Assembly (NCBI GenBank): GCA_004297395.1
Contig: SCUO01000064.1
Span: 1-64,000 of the forward strand
DNA length: 64,000 bases
Reading direction: 5' to 3'
DNA from: Chloroflexota bacterium
GTDB taxonomy: Bacteria; Chloroflexota; Limnocylindria; Limnocylindrales; CSP1-4
This document shows positions 26,009-34,014 of the stretch, in pieces. Below the pieces are notes generated by a model, which saw nothing but the letters and a program-made list of their open reading frames with translations, was not told where the DNA came from and made no database searches. Position 1 is the stretch's first letter; each line of letters opens with the position of its first letter. A program made the translations under genes and the position numbers.

Positions 26009-26689
26009 GTGACCTCGGGTGTGGCCGGCCCGGCGGGCCGCAACGCCATCCGGGCGGTGGTCTTCGACGTCGGCGAGACGCTCGTCGACGAGACCCGGCC
26101 GTGGGGCGAGTGGGCTGACTGGCTGGGTATCCCCAGGCTGACGATGTTCGCCGTCCTCGGCGGGATGATCGAGCGCGGCGAGGAGCACCGCCGGGCCGCC
26201 GAGCTCCTCCGGCCCGGCGTCGACCTGCGGGCCGAGAGCGCCCGCCGCCGAGAGGCGATGGGCACGTCGTGGATGGAGGCGGATGACCTCTACCGTGACG
26301 CGGTGCCGGCCCTCCGCGCGCTGCGGGCTGCGGGCTATCGGGTGGGTGTCGCGGGCAACCAGCCTGTCGAGACCGAACGGGTCATTGCCGGCCTGGGCCT
26401 GGAGCTCGATCTCGTAGCCAGCTCGGCCGGGCTCGGCGTCTCGAAGCCCGACCCGGCGTTCTTCAGGCGGATCGCCGAGGCCCTCGACCTCGCGCCATTG
26501 GCGATTGCCTACGTCGGCGATCGGGTCGACAACGACGTTCGGCCCGCGGCCGCGGCCGGGATGCGGGCGATCTTCATCCGTCGCGGCCCATGGGCCCATC
26601 TCCAGGCGAGGGACGGGTCGCCGGCCGAGGCGGCCGCCACGATCGATTCGCTGCTCGAGCTGCCCGAGGTCCTCGCCGGGCTCAGCTGA
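26009..26689 (+). CDS. HAD-superfamily hydrolase-like protein
   Basis: A 226-residue HAD protein. Motif I is VVFDVGETLVDE: the nucleophile Asp is present but the usual second Asp (DxD) is Gly, as in dehalogenase-type members, so ordinary phosphatase activity is doubtful. Motif III lysine is in GVSKPDPAFF and motif IV is AYVGDRVDNDVRPA. The cap is C1-like and helical (about 25-105). Possible substrates are small phosphorylated or halogenated metabolites. GTG at 26009 is the start; downstream of the aminotransferase and perhaps co-transcribed. Confidence 0.85.
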   Translation: MTSGVAGPAGRNAIRAVVFDVGETLVDETRPWGEWADWLGIPRLTMFAVLGGMIERGEEHRRAAELLRPGVDLRAESARRREAMGTSWMEADDLYRDAVPALRALRAAGYRVGVAGNQPVETERVIAGLGLELDLVASSAGLGVSKPDPAFFRRIAEALDLAPLAIAYVGDRVDNDVRPAAAAGMRAIFIRRGPWAHLQARDGSPAEAAATIDSLLELPEVLAGLS

Positions 26690-26732
26690 GCGACGAGCGT
26701 CGGATCCGCCGCGCTGTGAGAGGCCCGGTCCC

Positions 26733-27269
26733 TCAGCCGCGACCGCCGCGCAGCAGCAGCAACAGCCCCAGGACGACGAGCAGCGCGGGCAGGACGTAGG
26801 CGCCGACGTCCGGGACCGCGATCTCGGTCGATGCCAGGAGCACGAGCGCGCCGCCGGCCAGCGCCTGCCAGCCCCAGCCGCCGCGACCGGCGGCCCGGAC
26901 GAAGGCGATGAACAGCAGCGCGATCCCGAAGGCGAGCGTGCCCCAGCCGGCTCCCAGATCGGTCTGGCTCGCGGCCTCGATCGTGCCCGGCAGCGCGGCC
27001 GCGGTCAGGAACGCCCCGAAGTACAGGGCCACCGTCCCGCGGCGGACGACCCAGGCCAGGAGTGACGCCAGTCCCGCCGCCAGGACGGCGATGTTGCCGA
27101 GGTCGCCGTAGACCGAGTTCTCGAGGATGAGCAGCGCCCCGAAGACGACGAGGAACACGCCGATCCAGCTGAGGCGCGGCCGCCGGGCGTCCTCCTCGCC
27201 CCACTGCCAGCCATAGACGCGGACGGTCGGCCCGCTCACCGGCGTCGAACCCCGGTCATCCATCGTCAT
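26733..27269 (-). CDS. Five- to six-helix membrane protein of unknown function
   Basis: A 178-residue protein with a 35-residue hydrophilic head (including VRVYGWQWGEEDARRPR) and then strongly hydrophobic segments such as LSWIGVFLVVFGALLILENS, NIAVLAAGLASLLAWVV and YVLPALLVVLGLLLLLRGG. I do not recognise a named family. ATG at 27269 (or 27263) is chosen because the longer track ORF enters the MMPL gene. It starts 23 bp after the MMPL stop and is likely co-transcribed with it under TetR control. Confidence 0.75.
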   Translation of the reverse strand: MTMDDRGSTPVSGPTVRVYGWQWGEEDARRPRLSWIGVFLVVFGALLILENSVYGDLGNIAVLAAGLASLLAWVVRRGTVALYFGAFLTAAALPGTIEAASQTDLGAGWGTLAFGIALLFIAFVRAAGRGGWGWQALAGGALVLLASTEIAVPDVGAYVLPALLVVLGLLLLLRGGRG

Positions 27270-27292
27270 GCCCCGGCCCTCCACTCCCTCCG

Positions 27293-29638
27293 TCAGGCGG
27301 GGGTGGTCGCCGTGCCCGCGGCACTCGCCGCCGGCGCATCCTCGCCCTCGTCCTCCACGTGGCTGAAGCCGAGCCGCTCGGCCAGCCGTCCGAGGATACC
27401 CGGCGCCCACCAGTTCCACTCGCCCAGGAGGCGCATCGTGGCCGGCACGAGGAGGACGCGGACGACGGTGGCATCCAGGAGGACGGCCAGCGCCATGCCC
27501 ACGCCGATCGACTTGATCGTCACGACATCGGCCAGGGCGAAGGCCGAGAAGACGACGACCATGACCATCGCCGCCCCGGTGATGACCCCGGCAGTCTTCG
27601 CCAGGCCCTCGGCGACCGCCTTCGTGTTGTCTCCCGTGCGACGGTACGACTCCTGGATCCGCGACAGGAGCAGGACCTCGTAGTCCATCGACAGGCCGAT
27701 GAGGACGGCGAACATGATGATCGGGTTGCCGGCGATCGTGAACCCGAGCGGCTCGAAGCCCAGGAACTCATGGAGGTTGCCCTCCTGGAAGATCCAGACC
27801 AGGGCGCCGAAGCTCGCGGACAGCGACAGCAGGGTCATCACGACCGCCTTCAGCGGGATGAAGACCGAGCCGAAGAGCAGGAACAGGATGAGGGCCGAGG
27901 CCAGCAGCGTCGTCCCCACGGCCCATGGCAGCTTCTCGTTCTGGGCGGCGAGGAAGTCCTCGGCCACGGCGGCCGTCCCGCCGACCATCACGCCATCGAT
28001 GCCCTCGCCGGCGTCGACGCCGCGGACGCGGGGCACGACCGCGGTGCCGTCCGGCGTCGTCGGCGGCAGCGGGCTGATGGCATCGAGCCGGACGGTCGAG
28101 CCCCGGATGTAGGCGTCCCGGAGCGCCGTGACAGCGGCTTCGAGCTGGGGCGGCAGGGTACCCACGGGGGCCGCGTAGAGCTGGGCCACCTGGTCGGCGT
28201 CGAGGAGGGCGCCGCTGGCCGGATCGGCGATCGTGAAGGGACCCTCGACCCGATCGATGCCCTCGAGCTCGGCGACCGCGGCGGCGTAGGTCATGACGGC
28301 CTCGATGCTGGCCGGGTCCGTGGCCTCGGCCGTCGTGTCGAGAACGATCGCGATCGGGTTCGTCTCGCCGGCCCGGAACTCGGTCGTCAGGGCCACCCAG
28401 GCGTCGCGACTCGGCACGCCGGCCGGGTAGACCGTCGCGTCGGGCACGCCCTGCTGGAGCCGGAAGAACGGCGAGCCGGCGATGAACAGGACGGCCAGCA
28501 CCGGGACGAGCACGGCGAACGGCCGGCGCATGACAGCGTGGGCCACCCGCTCCCAGCGCGAGTGGCGGGCGGTCGGCTCGTCGCCGAGGACCCCGACGCG
28601 GCGGCGGAGCGACCGGACGGACAGGGCGTTGACCTTGGGCCCGAGCATCCCGAGGACGGCCGGCAGGAAGGTCAGCGAGAAGATCACCGAGGTCAGGACG
28701 ACGATGGCCCCGCCGAGCCCGATGGAGCTGAGCGCGGAGGCATCGAACCACAGCAGGCCGGACAGGCCGATGGCGACGGCGACCCCGGAGAAGAGGACCG
28801 CCTTGCCGGCCGTGCCGATCGCGATCGTCACTGCCTGCTCCACCGTCCGGCCCCTTGCCAGCTCCTCGCGGAAGCGGCTTGTGATGAACAGCGAGTAGTC
28901 GATGGCCAGGGCCAGGCCGAGCATCGTCGCGATGTTCAGGACGTAGATGCTCATCTCGGCCTGGCGGGCGACGAGGTTGATGATCGCGAGCGAGGTCGGG
29001 ATCGCCAGGCCGGCCACGAGCAGTGGCATCCCGGCGGCGACGATCGAGGCGAAGACGAGGATCAGGACGATGGCGGCGATGGGCAGGGACACGACCTCGG
29101 CCCGCTGGAGATCCTGTTCCGACAGCTCGGCCGAGTCCTTCTGGATCGGCCCGAAGCCGGTCAGTCCCAGGCTGTAACCGGCGGGCGGCGCGAGCTGGTC
29201 GCCGATGGCGTCGACGACCTCGACCGATTCGTCCTCGGTCATGTCGAGGCCGATGACGATGTACGCGGCATCGCCATCGATGCTGATGAAGCGGTCGTCA
29301 CCGGTCTCGGCGTAGCCGGTGATCTCGGCGACCCGCTCGTCGTCGGCGAGCGGCGCGACCGTCTCGGCGATCGCCGCCTGGAACGCGGTCGAACGGGCGT
29401 CGGCGGCCGAGTCGTCGGACCGGATGACCGCGATGAAGGCGGTTCGCGAGCCACCGAACTCGGCCTCGAGGCGGTCGGCCACGGCAGCGGACTCGGACTT
29501 CGGGTCCAGCCACCCGCCCGAGCTCAGCTGCTCGGCCGTGCCGGCGGCGAGGGGCGAGGCTGCCGCCGCCAGGACGAGCATCACGAGGAGGACGAACCGG
29601 CGCCGTCGATAGACGAACGCACCCCAGCGGCTGAACAT
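27293..29638 (-). CDS. MMPL/RND-family membrane transporter
   Basis: A 781-residue protein with two repeats of six membrane helices. The proton-relay pairs typical of MMPL proteins are visible as GLALAIDYSLFITSRFREEL and LIGLSMDYEVLLLSRIQESY; a large extracytoplasmic loop follows helix 1 in each half. These proteins export lipids, hydrophobic drugs or siderophores. ATG 29638 has GGAAGGA seven nt upstream; the longer track start lies in the untranslated leader. The promoter between it and the divergent TetR gene has the repressor operator inside its spacer, so it is most likely TetR-repressed and induced by its substrate. Confidence 0.92.
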   Translation of the reverse strand: MFSRWGAFVYRRRRFVLLVMLVLAAAASPLAAGTAEQLSSGGWLDPKSESAAVADRLEAEFGGSRTAFIAVIRSDDSAADARSTAFQAAIAETVAPLADDERVAEITGYAETGDDRFISIDGDAAYIVIGLDMTEDESVEVVDAIGDQLAPPAGYSLGLTGFGPIQKDSAELSEQDLQRAEVVSLPIAAIVLILVFASIVAAGMPLLVAGLAIPTSLAIINLVARQAEMSIYVLNIATMLGLALAIDYSLFITSRFREELARGRTVEQAVTIAIGTAGKAVLFSGVAVAIGLSGLLWFDASALSSIGLGGAIVVLTSVIFSLTFLPAVLGMLGPKVNALSVRSLRRRVGVLGDEPTARHSRWERVAHAVMRRPFAVLVPVLAVLFIAGSPFFRLQQGVPDATVYPAGVPSRDAWVALTTEFRAGETNPIAIVLDTTAEATDPASIEAVMTYAAAVAELEGIDRVEGPFTIADPASGALLDADQVAQLYAAPVGTLPPQLEAAVTALRDAYIRGSTVRLDAISPLPPTTPDGTAVVPRVRGVDAGEGIDGVMVGGTAAVAEDFLAAQNEKLPWAVGTTLLASALILFLLFGSVFIPLKAVVMTLLSLSASFGALVWIFQEGNLHEFLGFEPLGFTIAGNPIIMFAVLIGLSMDYEVLLLSRIQESYRRTGDNTKAVAEGLAKTAGVITGAAMVMVVVFSAFALADVVTIKSIGVGMALAVLLDATVVRVLLVPATMRLLGEWNWWAPGILGRLAERLGFSHVEDEGEDAPAASAAGTATTPA

Positions 29639-29711
29639 CGCAGATCCTTCCGGTATCGGGTCTCTCGGCGGCGCCCGTGAGCGACGCAGAACGGTGGCGT
29701 AAGCGGCGTCC

Positions 29712-29741
29712 ACCATAGAGAATGAACATTCTCCTTGTCAA
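29712..29741 (-). promoter_or_regulatory. MMPL promoter with TetR operator in the spacer
   Basis: On the minus strand, -35 TTGACA (29741-29736), an 18-bp spacer and -10 TATGGT (29717-29712). The spacer region 29718-29733 reads GAGAATGAACATTCTC, a 7+7 inverted repeat: a textbook TetR-family operator blocking the promoter. Confidence 0.75.
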
Positions 29742-29775
29742 GCGATGGAAGGTTGTGCTTGCGTAAACGGCGCGC

Positions 29776-29798
29776 TAGGATAGCGAGGACATGTTCTC
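29776..29798 (+). promoter_or_regulatory. -10 box and second operator-like repeat before tetR
   Basis: TAGGAT (29776-29781) is a -10 hexamer for rightward transcription. GAGGACATGTTCTC (29785-29798) is a near-palindrome that shares TTCTCCTTG at its edge with the MMPL-side operator, so TetR may also bind here and repress its own gene. Confidence 0.5.
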
Positions 29799-29826
29799 CT
29801 TGAGGTTGCTGCGTTGCCTCGCGTGA
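29791..29826 (+). CDS. Possible 11-codon leader peptide before tetR
   Basis: ATG at 29791 opens an 11-codon frame (MFSLRLLRCLA) whose TGA (29824-29826) overlaps a GTG at 29823, giving GTGA, the coupling arrangement used elsewhere in this window. The ATG is 9 nt after the TAGGAT -10 box. It could be a translated leader that delivers ribosomes to tetR. No homology can be judged at this length. Confidence 0.3.
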   Translation: MFSLRLLRCLA

Positions 29827-30527
29827 CGGCTGCCCACGAGCAGGAGGTCCGGGAGCGGATCGCCGGCGCCGCGCTCCGGGTCTTCGGCGATCGAGGCTTC
29901 CACGGGGCCACGATCGCCGACGTCGTTCGCGAGAGCGGCCTGTCCGTCGGCGCCATCTACACCCACTTCCGGGGCAAGGAGGACCTCTTCCTCGCCGCCT
30001 GCGACCTGGCGTCCGGTCGAGGGCTCGGCGAGCTGGCCGCGCGGCTTGCGGCGGGCACCTCGGTCGCGGAGAAGCTGGCAATCGCCGTCGGGTTCTACTT
30101 CGACACCGCCGAGGAGACAGCGGTCGGTCCAGGCAACGCCGAGTTCCTCGTCCAGGCCTGGGCCCAGGCCGACGCTGAGCCGGCGGCCCGCGAGATGCTC
30201 CTGCGGCGGCGCGAGCAGCTGGTGATGGCCGGCACATTCCTCCTCGAGGAGGGGATGGCGCGGGGCGACCTCGCCCGCTGGATGGACGCCGGCGCCGTCG
30301 CCCGCGCCTACGTCGCGCTGCTCGACGGGATGCTCCTCGCCCGGGCCGAGCAGGGCGACGCCTTCCGGCGCTCCGAGGCCGAGCGCGCCGCTCGCGAGAT
30401 CCTGACCCTCGTCGTCGCGGCGGCCGCGGTCCCGGACCGGCCATCCGTGCCGGCGATCCCGCCGAACCCGTACTCGATCGTGGGACTCGAGGCGGCCGAC
30501 TCCCGGCGCGCCCGCGCCGGGTCGTAG
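29823..30527 (+). CDS. TetR-family transcriptional repressor
   Basis: A 234-residue regulator. The N-terminal HTH is ALRVFGDRGFHGATIADVVRESGLSVGAIYTHFRGKEDLF (shown in parts: GATIADVVRESGLSVGAIYT) at about 17-55; the C-terminal ligand domain is helical. It most likely controls the divergent MMPL transporter. The track uses TTG 29814; I prefer GTG 29823 because it overlaps the stop of a short upstream frame, but TTG cannot be excluded. The stop codon TAG forms part of the -10 box of the next gene. Confidence 0.88.
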   Translation: MTAAHEQEVRERIAGAALRVFGDRGFHGATIADVVRESGLSVGAIYTHFRGKEDLFLAACDLASGRGLGELAARLAAGTSVAEKLAIAVGFYFDTAEETAVGPGNAEFLVQAWAQADAEPAAREMLLRRREQLVMAGTFLLEEGMARGDLARWMDAGAVARAYVALLDGMLLARAEQGDAFRRSEAERAAREILTLVVAAAAVPDRPSVPAIPPNPYSIVGLEAADSRRARAGS

Positions 30528-30530
30528 ACT
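30525..30530 (+). promoter_or_regulatory. -10 box overlapping the tetR stop codon
   Basis: TAGACT begins with the tetR stop codon and ends 8 nt before ATG 30539, so the hydrolase gene may be transcribed leaderless from its own promoter. Confidence 0.5.
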
Positions 30531-30538
30531 CGTCGGCG

Positions 30539-31504
30539 ATGGCTCCGTCGCCGCAGCCCCACGTCCAGACCGTCCTCGGACCCGTGGATCCCGCCACGCT
30601 CGGATTCACCCTGCCGCACGAGCACACCGCGATCGCGTTGTGGCACATCCAGGGCCGCTGGGACTACTGGGAGCTGACCCGCGACGAACCGATCATCACG
30701 GCCGAGCTCGCGCGGTTCCGCGATGCCGGCGGGACGGCCCTCGCCGACCTCACCCTTCCCGGGAACGGGCGCGACCCGGGCTGGCTGGTGCGGCTCGCCC
30801 GGGCCACCGGCCTGCATCTCGTGATGGGCGGCGGCTGGTACCGTGAGGCCTACTACCCGGCCGAGGCCCTGATCAATCGCCGCACGGTCGACGACCTCGC
30901 CGACGAGCTCGTCCGCGAGGCGGAGGAGGGGATCGCGGTCGAGGGCCTCGATGCCCCCGTCCAACCCGGGATCCTGGGCGAGATCGGGACCGACAAGCCG
31001 TGGCTCTCGGCCCAGGAGGAGCGCGTCCATCGGGCGGTCGCCCGGGCCGCCCGGCGGACCGGCCTCGCGATCTCGACCCATGCCGTGATGAGCCCGGTCG
31101 GGCTGGCCCAGCTCGACGTCTTCGAGGCCGAGGGCGCCGATCTCACGCGGATCGTCATCGGCCACGCCGATTCGTACCCGGTCCTCGAGCACTACCTCGA
31201 GATCATCCGCCGCGGCGCGAGCCTCGAGTTCGACTTCCTGGGCATGACCTTCACGCCCCAGGAGCGCCACGGCGAGCCGCGGATCATCGACCTCCTGCTC
31301 GAGCTGCTCTCTCGCGGCCACGCCGACCGCGTCCTCGTGAGCCAGGACGTCTGCCACAACCAGCAGCTCCACCACTACGAGGGCAACGGCTACACCTACC
31401 TCCAGGACACCTTCCTGCCTCGCCTCCGCACCCGCGGCGTCTCCGACGCCGAGATCGACCAGCTCACGATCCAGAACCCGCGGCGGATCCTCACCATCGG
31501 GTGA
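30539..31504 (+). CDS. Phosphotriesterase-related (PHP-family) metal hydrolase
   Basis: A 321-residue amidohydrolase-superfamily TIM barrel. Metal ligands are visible as GFTLPHEHT (HxH), LAISTHAVM, VIGHADSY and a late Asp in VLVSQDVCHN. The residue that bridges the two metals in phosphotriesterase is a carboxylated Lys; here the equivalent strand reads PGILGEIGTD, so Glu is the probable bridge, as in the E. coli PHP subclass. True phosphotriesterase activity is therefore unlikely; a lactonase or esterase role is more plausible. ATG 30539 follows a -10 box by 8 nt. Confidence 0.87.
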   Translation: MAPSPQPHVQTVLGPVDPATLGFTLPHEHTAIALWHIQGRWDYWELTRDEPIITAELARFRDAGGTALADLTLPGNGRDPGWLVRLARATGLHLVMGGGWYREAYYPAEALINRRTVDDLADELVREAEEGIAVEGLDAPVQPGILGEIGTDKPWLSAQEERVHRAVARAARRTGLAISTHAVMSPVGLAQLDVFEAEGADLTRIVIGHADSYPVLEHYLEIIRRGASLEFDFLGMTFTPQERHGEPRIIDLLLELLSRGHADRVLVSQDVCHNQQLHHYEGNGYTYLQDTFLPRLRTRGVSDAEIDQLTIQNPRRILTIG

Positions 31505-31589
31505 CGTCACGCAGAGCGAAGCGTCCGCCGATGCGGTTCATCGACAAGGCGGTCCCGAACGTCGATTCGAGCGGCGTGAGTTCTGCGGA

Positions 31590-31617
31590 TTGACACGGGT
31601 TCGGTCCACTGCACAAT
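31590..31617 (+). promoter_or_regulatory. -35/-10 promoter of the FAD oxidoreductase gene
   Basis: TTGACA (31590-31595), a 16-bp spacer and CACAAT (31612-31617), followed by a GGAGGAG ribosome-binding site. This leadered promoter shows that the ORF-track start at 31590 lies in the -35 box. Confidence 0.6.
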
Positions 31618-31646
31618 CGACTGCGCGATCAAACGGAGGAGTGCCG

Positions 31647-33002
31647 ATGCTGGGCGAGGCGGTTCGTGATCTCCGCGGGCGGACGCGCGGCGAGGTTATG
31701 GAGCCCGGCGATGGAGGGTACGAGCCGGCTCGAGCGGCCTACAACGCAATGGCGACCGGACGTCCGGTGGCGATTCTCCGGCCGGCCGACATGCCCGACA
31801 TCATCGCTGCGGTGCGTTGGGCAGCGGAGTCGGATCTCGCGATCGGCGTTCGGGGCGGCGGCCACAGCGTCGCCGGCCACTCCTCTCCGAACGGAGCGCT
31901 GCTCATCGACCTGTCGCGGTGGCGCGGAGCGACGGTCGACCCGGCTGCGTATACGGCGGACGCGCTCGCCGGGTCCCGGTTGATGGACCTCGACGCGGCA
32001 ACCTTCGCCCACGGCTTGGCTGCGCCGTCCGGGACCTTCATCGACACCGGGATCGGTGGCCTGACCCTGACCGGCGGGATCAGCTGGCTCCTGTCGTCGG
32101 AGGGGTTCGCGTGCGACGCGCTCACCGGCGCCCAGCTCGTGACGGCGGACGGCGACGTCCTCGAGGTCGACGAGCAGCGCGAGCCCGAGGTGCTTTGGGG
32201 CCTTCGCGGCGGCGGCGGCAACTTCGGCATCGTCACGCACCTGCGATACGCGTTGACGCCCGTGCCGGCGATGTTCGGCGGACGCCTCCGGTTCCGTGGC
32301 GATGCCGTCCGGGAGGCGATCCTTCGGACGTTCGAGGTCGAGGCGTCGGCGCCCGACGAGCTCGTCCTGGCGATCGTCGCGTGGCGCGCCGAGGACGGCT
32401 CGCCCGCCATCTCGGTGAACGTCGGGTGGCGCGGCGACCCGGAGGGCGGCACCGCGGCGATCCGGGCCCTGGCAGACCACCCTGCCTGCTATGAAACCGA
32501 CCTCAAGGCCATGAGCTGGCTCCAGCAGCAGTCCCTGTACCAGCCGATTCCGTTCGGGCTCCGGCAGTACTGGAAGGGCCATCTCGTCGGGCGCCTGGAC
32601 GAGACCCTCGCCGACGCCCTGATCGCGTCCGCAGCCGAGGAGACGAACGAGTCATTCGCGCTCGTCGAGCTCATCCACGGCCGGGCGCATCGGATCCCGG
32701 AGTCGTGGGCTGCGTTCGGCGGCCGGGCCGCTGTCGCAAACGTAACCGCGCTCGCGATCTGGAGCGACCCGGCGGACGACGAGGCGGAGATCGCCTGGGC
32801 ACGCCGGTTCGCCGATCGCGTCTCGCCGCTGTCGCTCCGAGGCGGCGGCTACCTCAACTACCCCGAGCTCGACCAGACGGCGGCGCGCGTGGCGGCGGCA
32901 TACCCGCCGGACTCGTGGGCTCGACTTCGGCAGCTCAAGCGGCGCCTCGATCCAGCCAACCGGTTCCACTTCAACGCGAACATCCCGCCCGCGGATGCCT
33001 GA
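31647..33002 (+). CDS. FAD-linked oxidoreductase with BBE domain
   Basis: A 451-residue flavoprotein of the PCMH/berberine-bridge type. The FAD domain holds GVRGGGHSVAGHS, whose first His normally forms the 8-alpha-histidyl bond to FAD; the second (cysteinyl) attachment site of bicovalent members is absent (GIGGLTLTGGISWLL in its place), so the flavin should be mono-covalent. GLRGGGGNFGIVTHLRY follows, and the C-terminal BBE motif ends LRQLKRRLDPANRFHFNANI. Substrates range from sugars to alkaloids and cannot be predicted. ATG 31647 is set by a strong GGAGGAG at the right distance. No secretion signal. Confidence 0.9.
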   Translation: MLGEAVRDLRGRTRGEVMEPGDGGYEPARAAYNAMATGRPVAILRPADMPDIIAAVRWAAESDLAIGVRGGGHSVAGHSSPNGALLIDLSRWRGATVDPAAYTADALAGSRLMDLDAATFAHGLAAPSGTFIDTGIGGLTLTGGISWLLSSEGFACDALTGAQLVTADGDVLEVDEQREPEVLWGLRGGGGNFGIVTHLRYALTPVPAMFGGRLRFRGDAVREAILRTFEVEASAPDELVLAIVAWRAEDGSPAISVNVGWRGDPEGGTAAIRALADHPACYETDLKAMSWLQQQSLYQPIPFGLRQYWKGHLVGRLDETLADALIASAAEETNESFALVELIHGRAHRIPESWAAFGGRAAVANVTALAIWSDPADDEAEIAWARRFADRVSPLSLRGGGYLNYPELDQTAARVAAAYPPDSWARLRQLKRRLDPANRFHFNANIPPADA

Positions 33003-33128
33003 TCTGTCCCCTGGGTTGCCCCCAGCGGCCGGGTTCCACATGACATCCGCGAACGCGGACTGACGGCGTGCGATGTCCCATGCGACATCGATGCGGGATG
33101 AAGACGGACGTGGACGTCGCCTTCGGAC

Positions 33129-33434
33129 GGCGGGACCGGGTCGTTGGCCCTCCGCCGACTCGTTGCCCCCACGCTTGACGATGGGATCGTCAAATCGGGG
33201 GCTGGCCGGCCGATAGGCGCCGTCGAGGGCCCACCACAGGGCCGCGCCACGCACGATCCGGGCCTCAGCGAGCTCGCCGAGGCCCGATTTGGGTGCCGCA
33301 ATCCGCTCGGTAGGCGTCTTGTTGACGATGCCATCGGAATCGACGAGGTCAAGGCGCGCCAGCGGGCTCGTCCGGGCCACGCCCAAGCGGATCCGCGAGC
33401 CCGCCCGGCCTGCCGGCCCCTCGGGACCGCCTCG
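33129..33434 (-). pseudogene. Possible degraded coding sequence
   Basis: The 460-bp gap 33003-33464 has no intact gene, but the minus-strand frame across 33434-33129 reads like protein (RIRLGVARTSPLARLDLVDS, AAPKSGLGELAEARIVRGAA) with high GC3 and balanced composition and no convincing start codon. I do not recognise a family. It may be a gene remnant or chance. An 8+8 inverted repeat TTGACGAT-GGG-ATCGTCAA lies inside it at 33175-33193. Confidence 0.25.
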
Positions 33435-33464
33435 TCTCGGCCGGATCGGCGTGCCGGCCCTCGG

Positions 33465-33908
33465 CTACGAAGCGAGCGTGGCCTCCACCGACAGCTCCAC
33501 GTTGCCCTTGAGGGCAATCGAGATCGGGCAGTTGTCCTTCGCGTCGTCGGCGATGCGGGCGAACGTCTCGGCATCGATGCCGGGGACCACGCCCTCGACC
33601 TTGAGGTGGCTCTTCTCGACCTTCCAGCCGCCGCTGGCGTTGTCGAACGTGATCTCGGCTCGCACGCTCAGCTTCGTCGGCGGCGTGCCGTTCTTGGCGA
33701 GGCGCGACGAGAAGGCCATCGAGAAGCAGGCCGAGTGGGCGGCCGCGAGGAGCTCCTCGGGTGAGGTCTTGCCGTTGTGGGCGCTCGTCCGCGAGGCCCA
33801 CGACACGGGCATCCGCGAGAAGGCGCCGCTGGACACGTAGTCGATCGTCCCGGCGCCCGACGTCAGGTCGCCGCTCCAGGTGGTGATGGCGTGGCGGATC
33901 TCGGCCAT
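33465..33908 (-). CDS. OsmC-family peroxiredoxin
   Basis: A 147-residue OsmC protein. Both catalytic cysteines are present: AAHSACFSMAFSS at about 56 and DDAKDNCPISIAL at about 127, with the family ending NVELSVEAT. OsmC enzymes reduce organic hydroperoxides with thiol donors in the cytoplasm; the length and PEELLAAAHSACF motif fit OsmC rather than Ohr. ATG 33908 has GGAGGAG upstream; the longer track start is not supported. Confidence 0.93.
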   Translation of the reverse strand: MAEIRHAITTWSGDLTSGAGTIDYVSSGAFSRMPVSWASRTSAHNGKTSPEELLAAAHSACFSMAFSSRLAKNGTPPTKLSVRAEITFDNASGGWKVEKSHLKVEGVVPGIDAETFARIADDAKDNCPISIALKGNVELSVEATLAS

Positions 33909-34014
33909 GGGGGCTCCTCCTGGGGTCGCTGGCATCGATGTCGACGTTCGCATCGTCGCACGGACCGCCGCAGATCGCCGCCGCGCGGCCGGCCGCACTC
34001 GATCGTCGTGCCGC

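Noticed and set aside
27359-29680. 773-residue plus ORF opposite MMPL
   Set aside because: Asp/Arg/Gly-rich antisense shadow; the minus frame is a canonical MMPL protein.
31531-31593. 20-codon ORF before the FAD oxidoreductase
   Set aside because: No ribosome-binding site or -10 at leaderless distance; its end lies in the -35 box.
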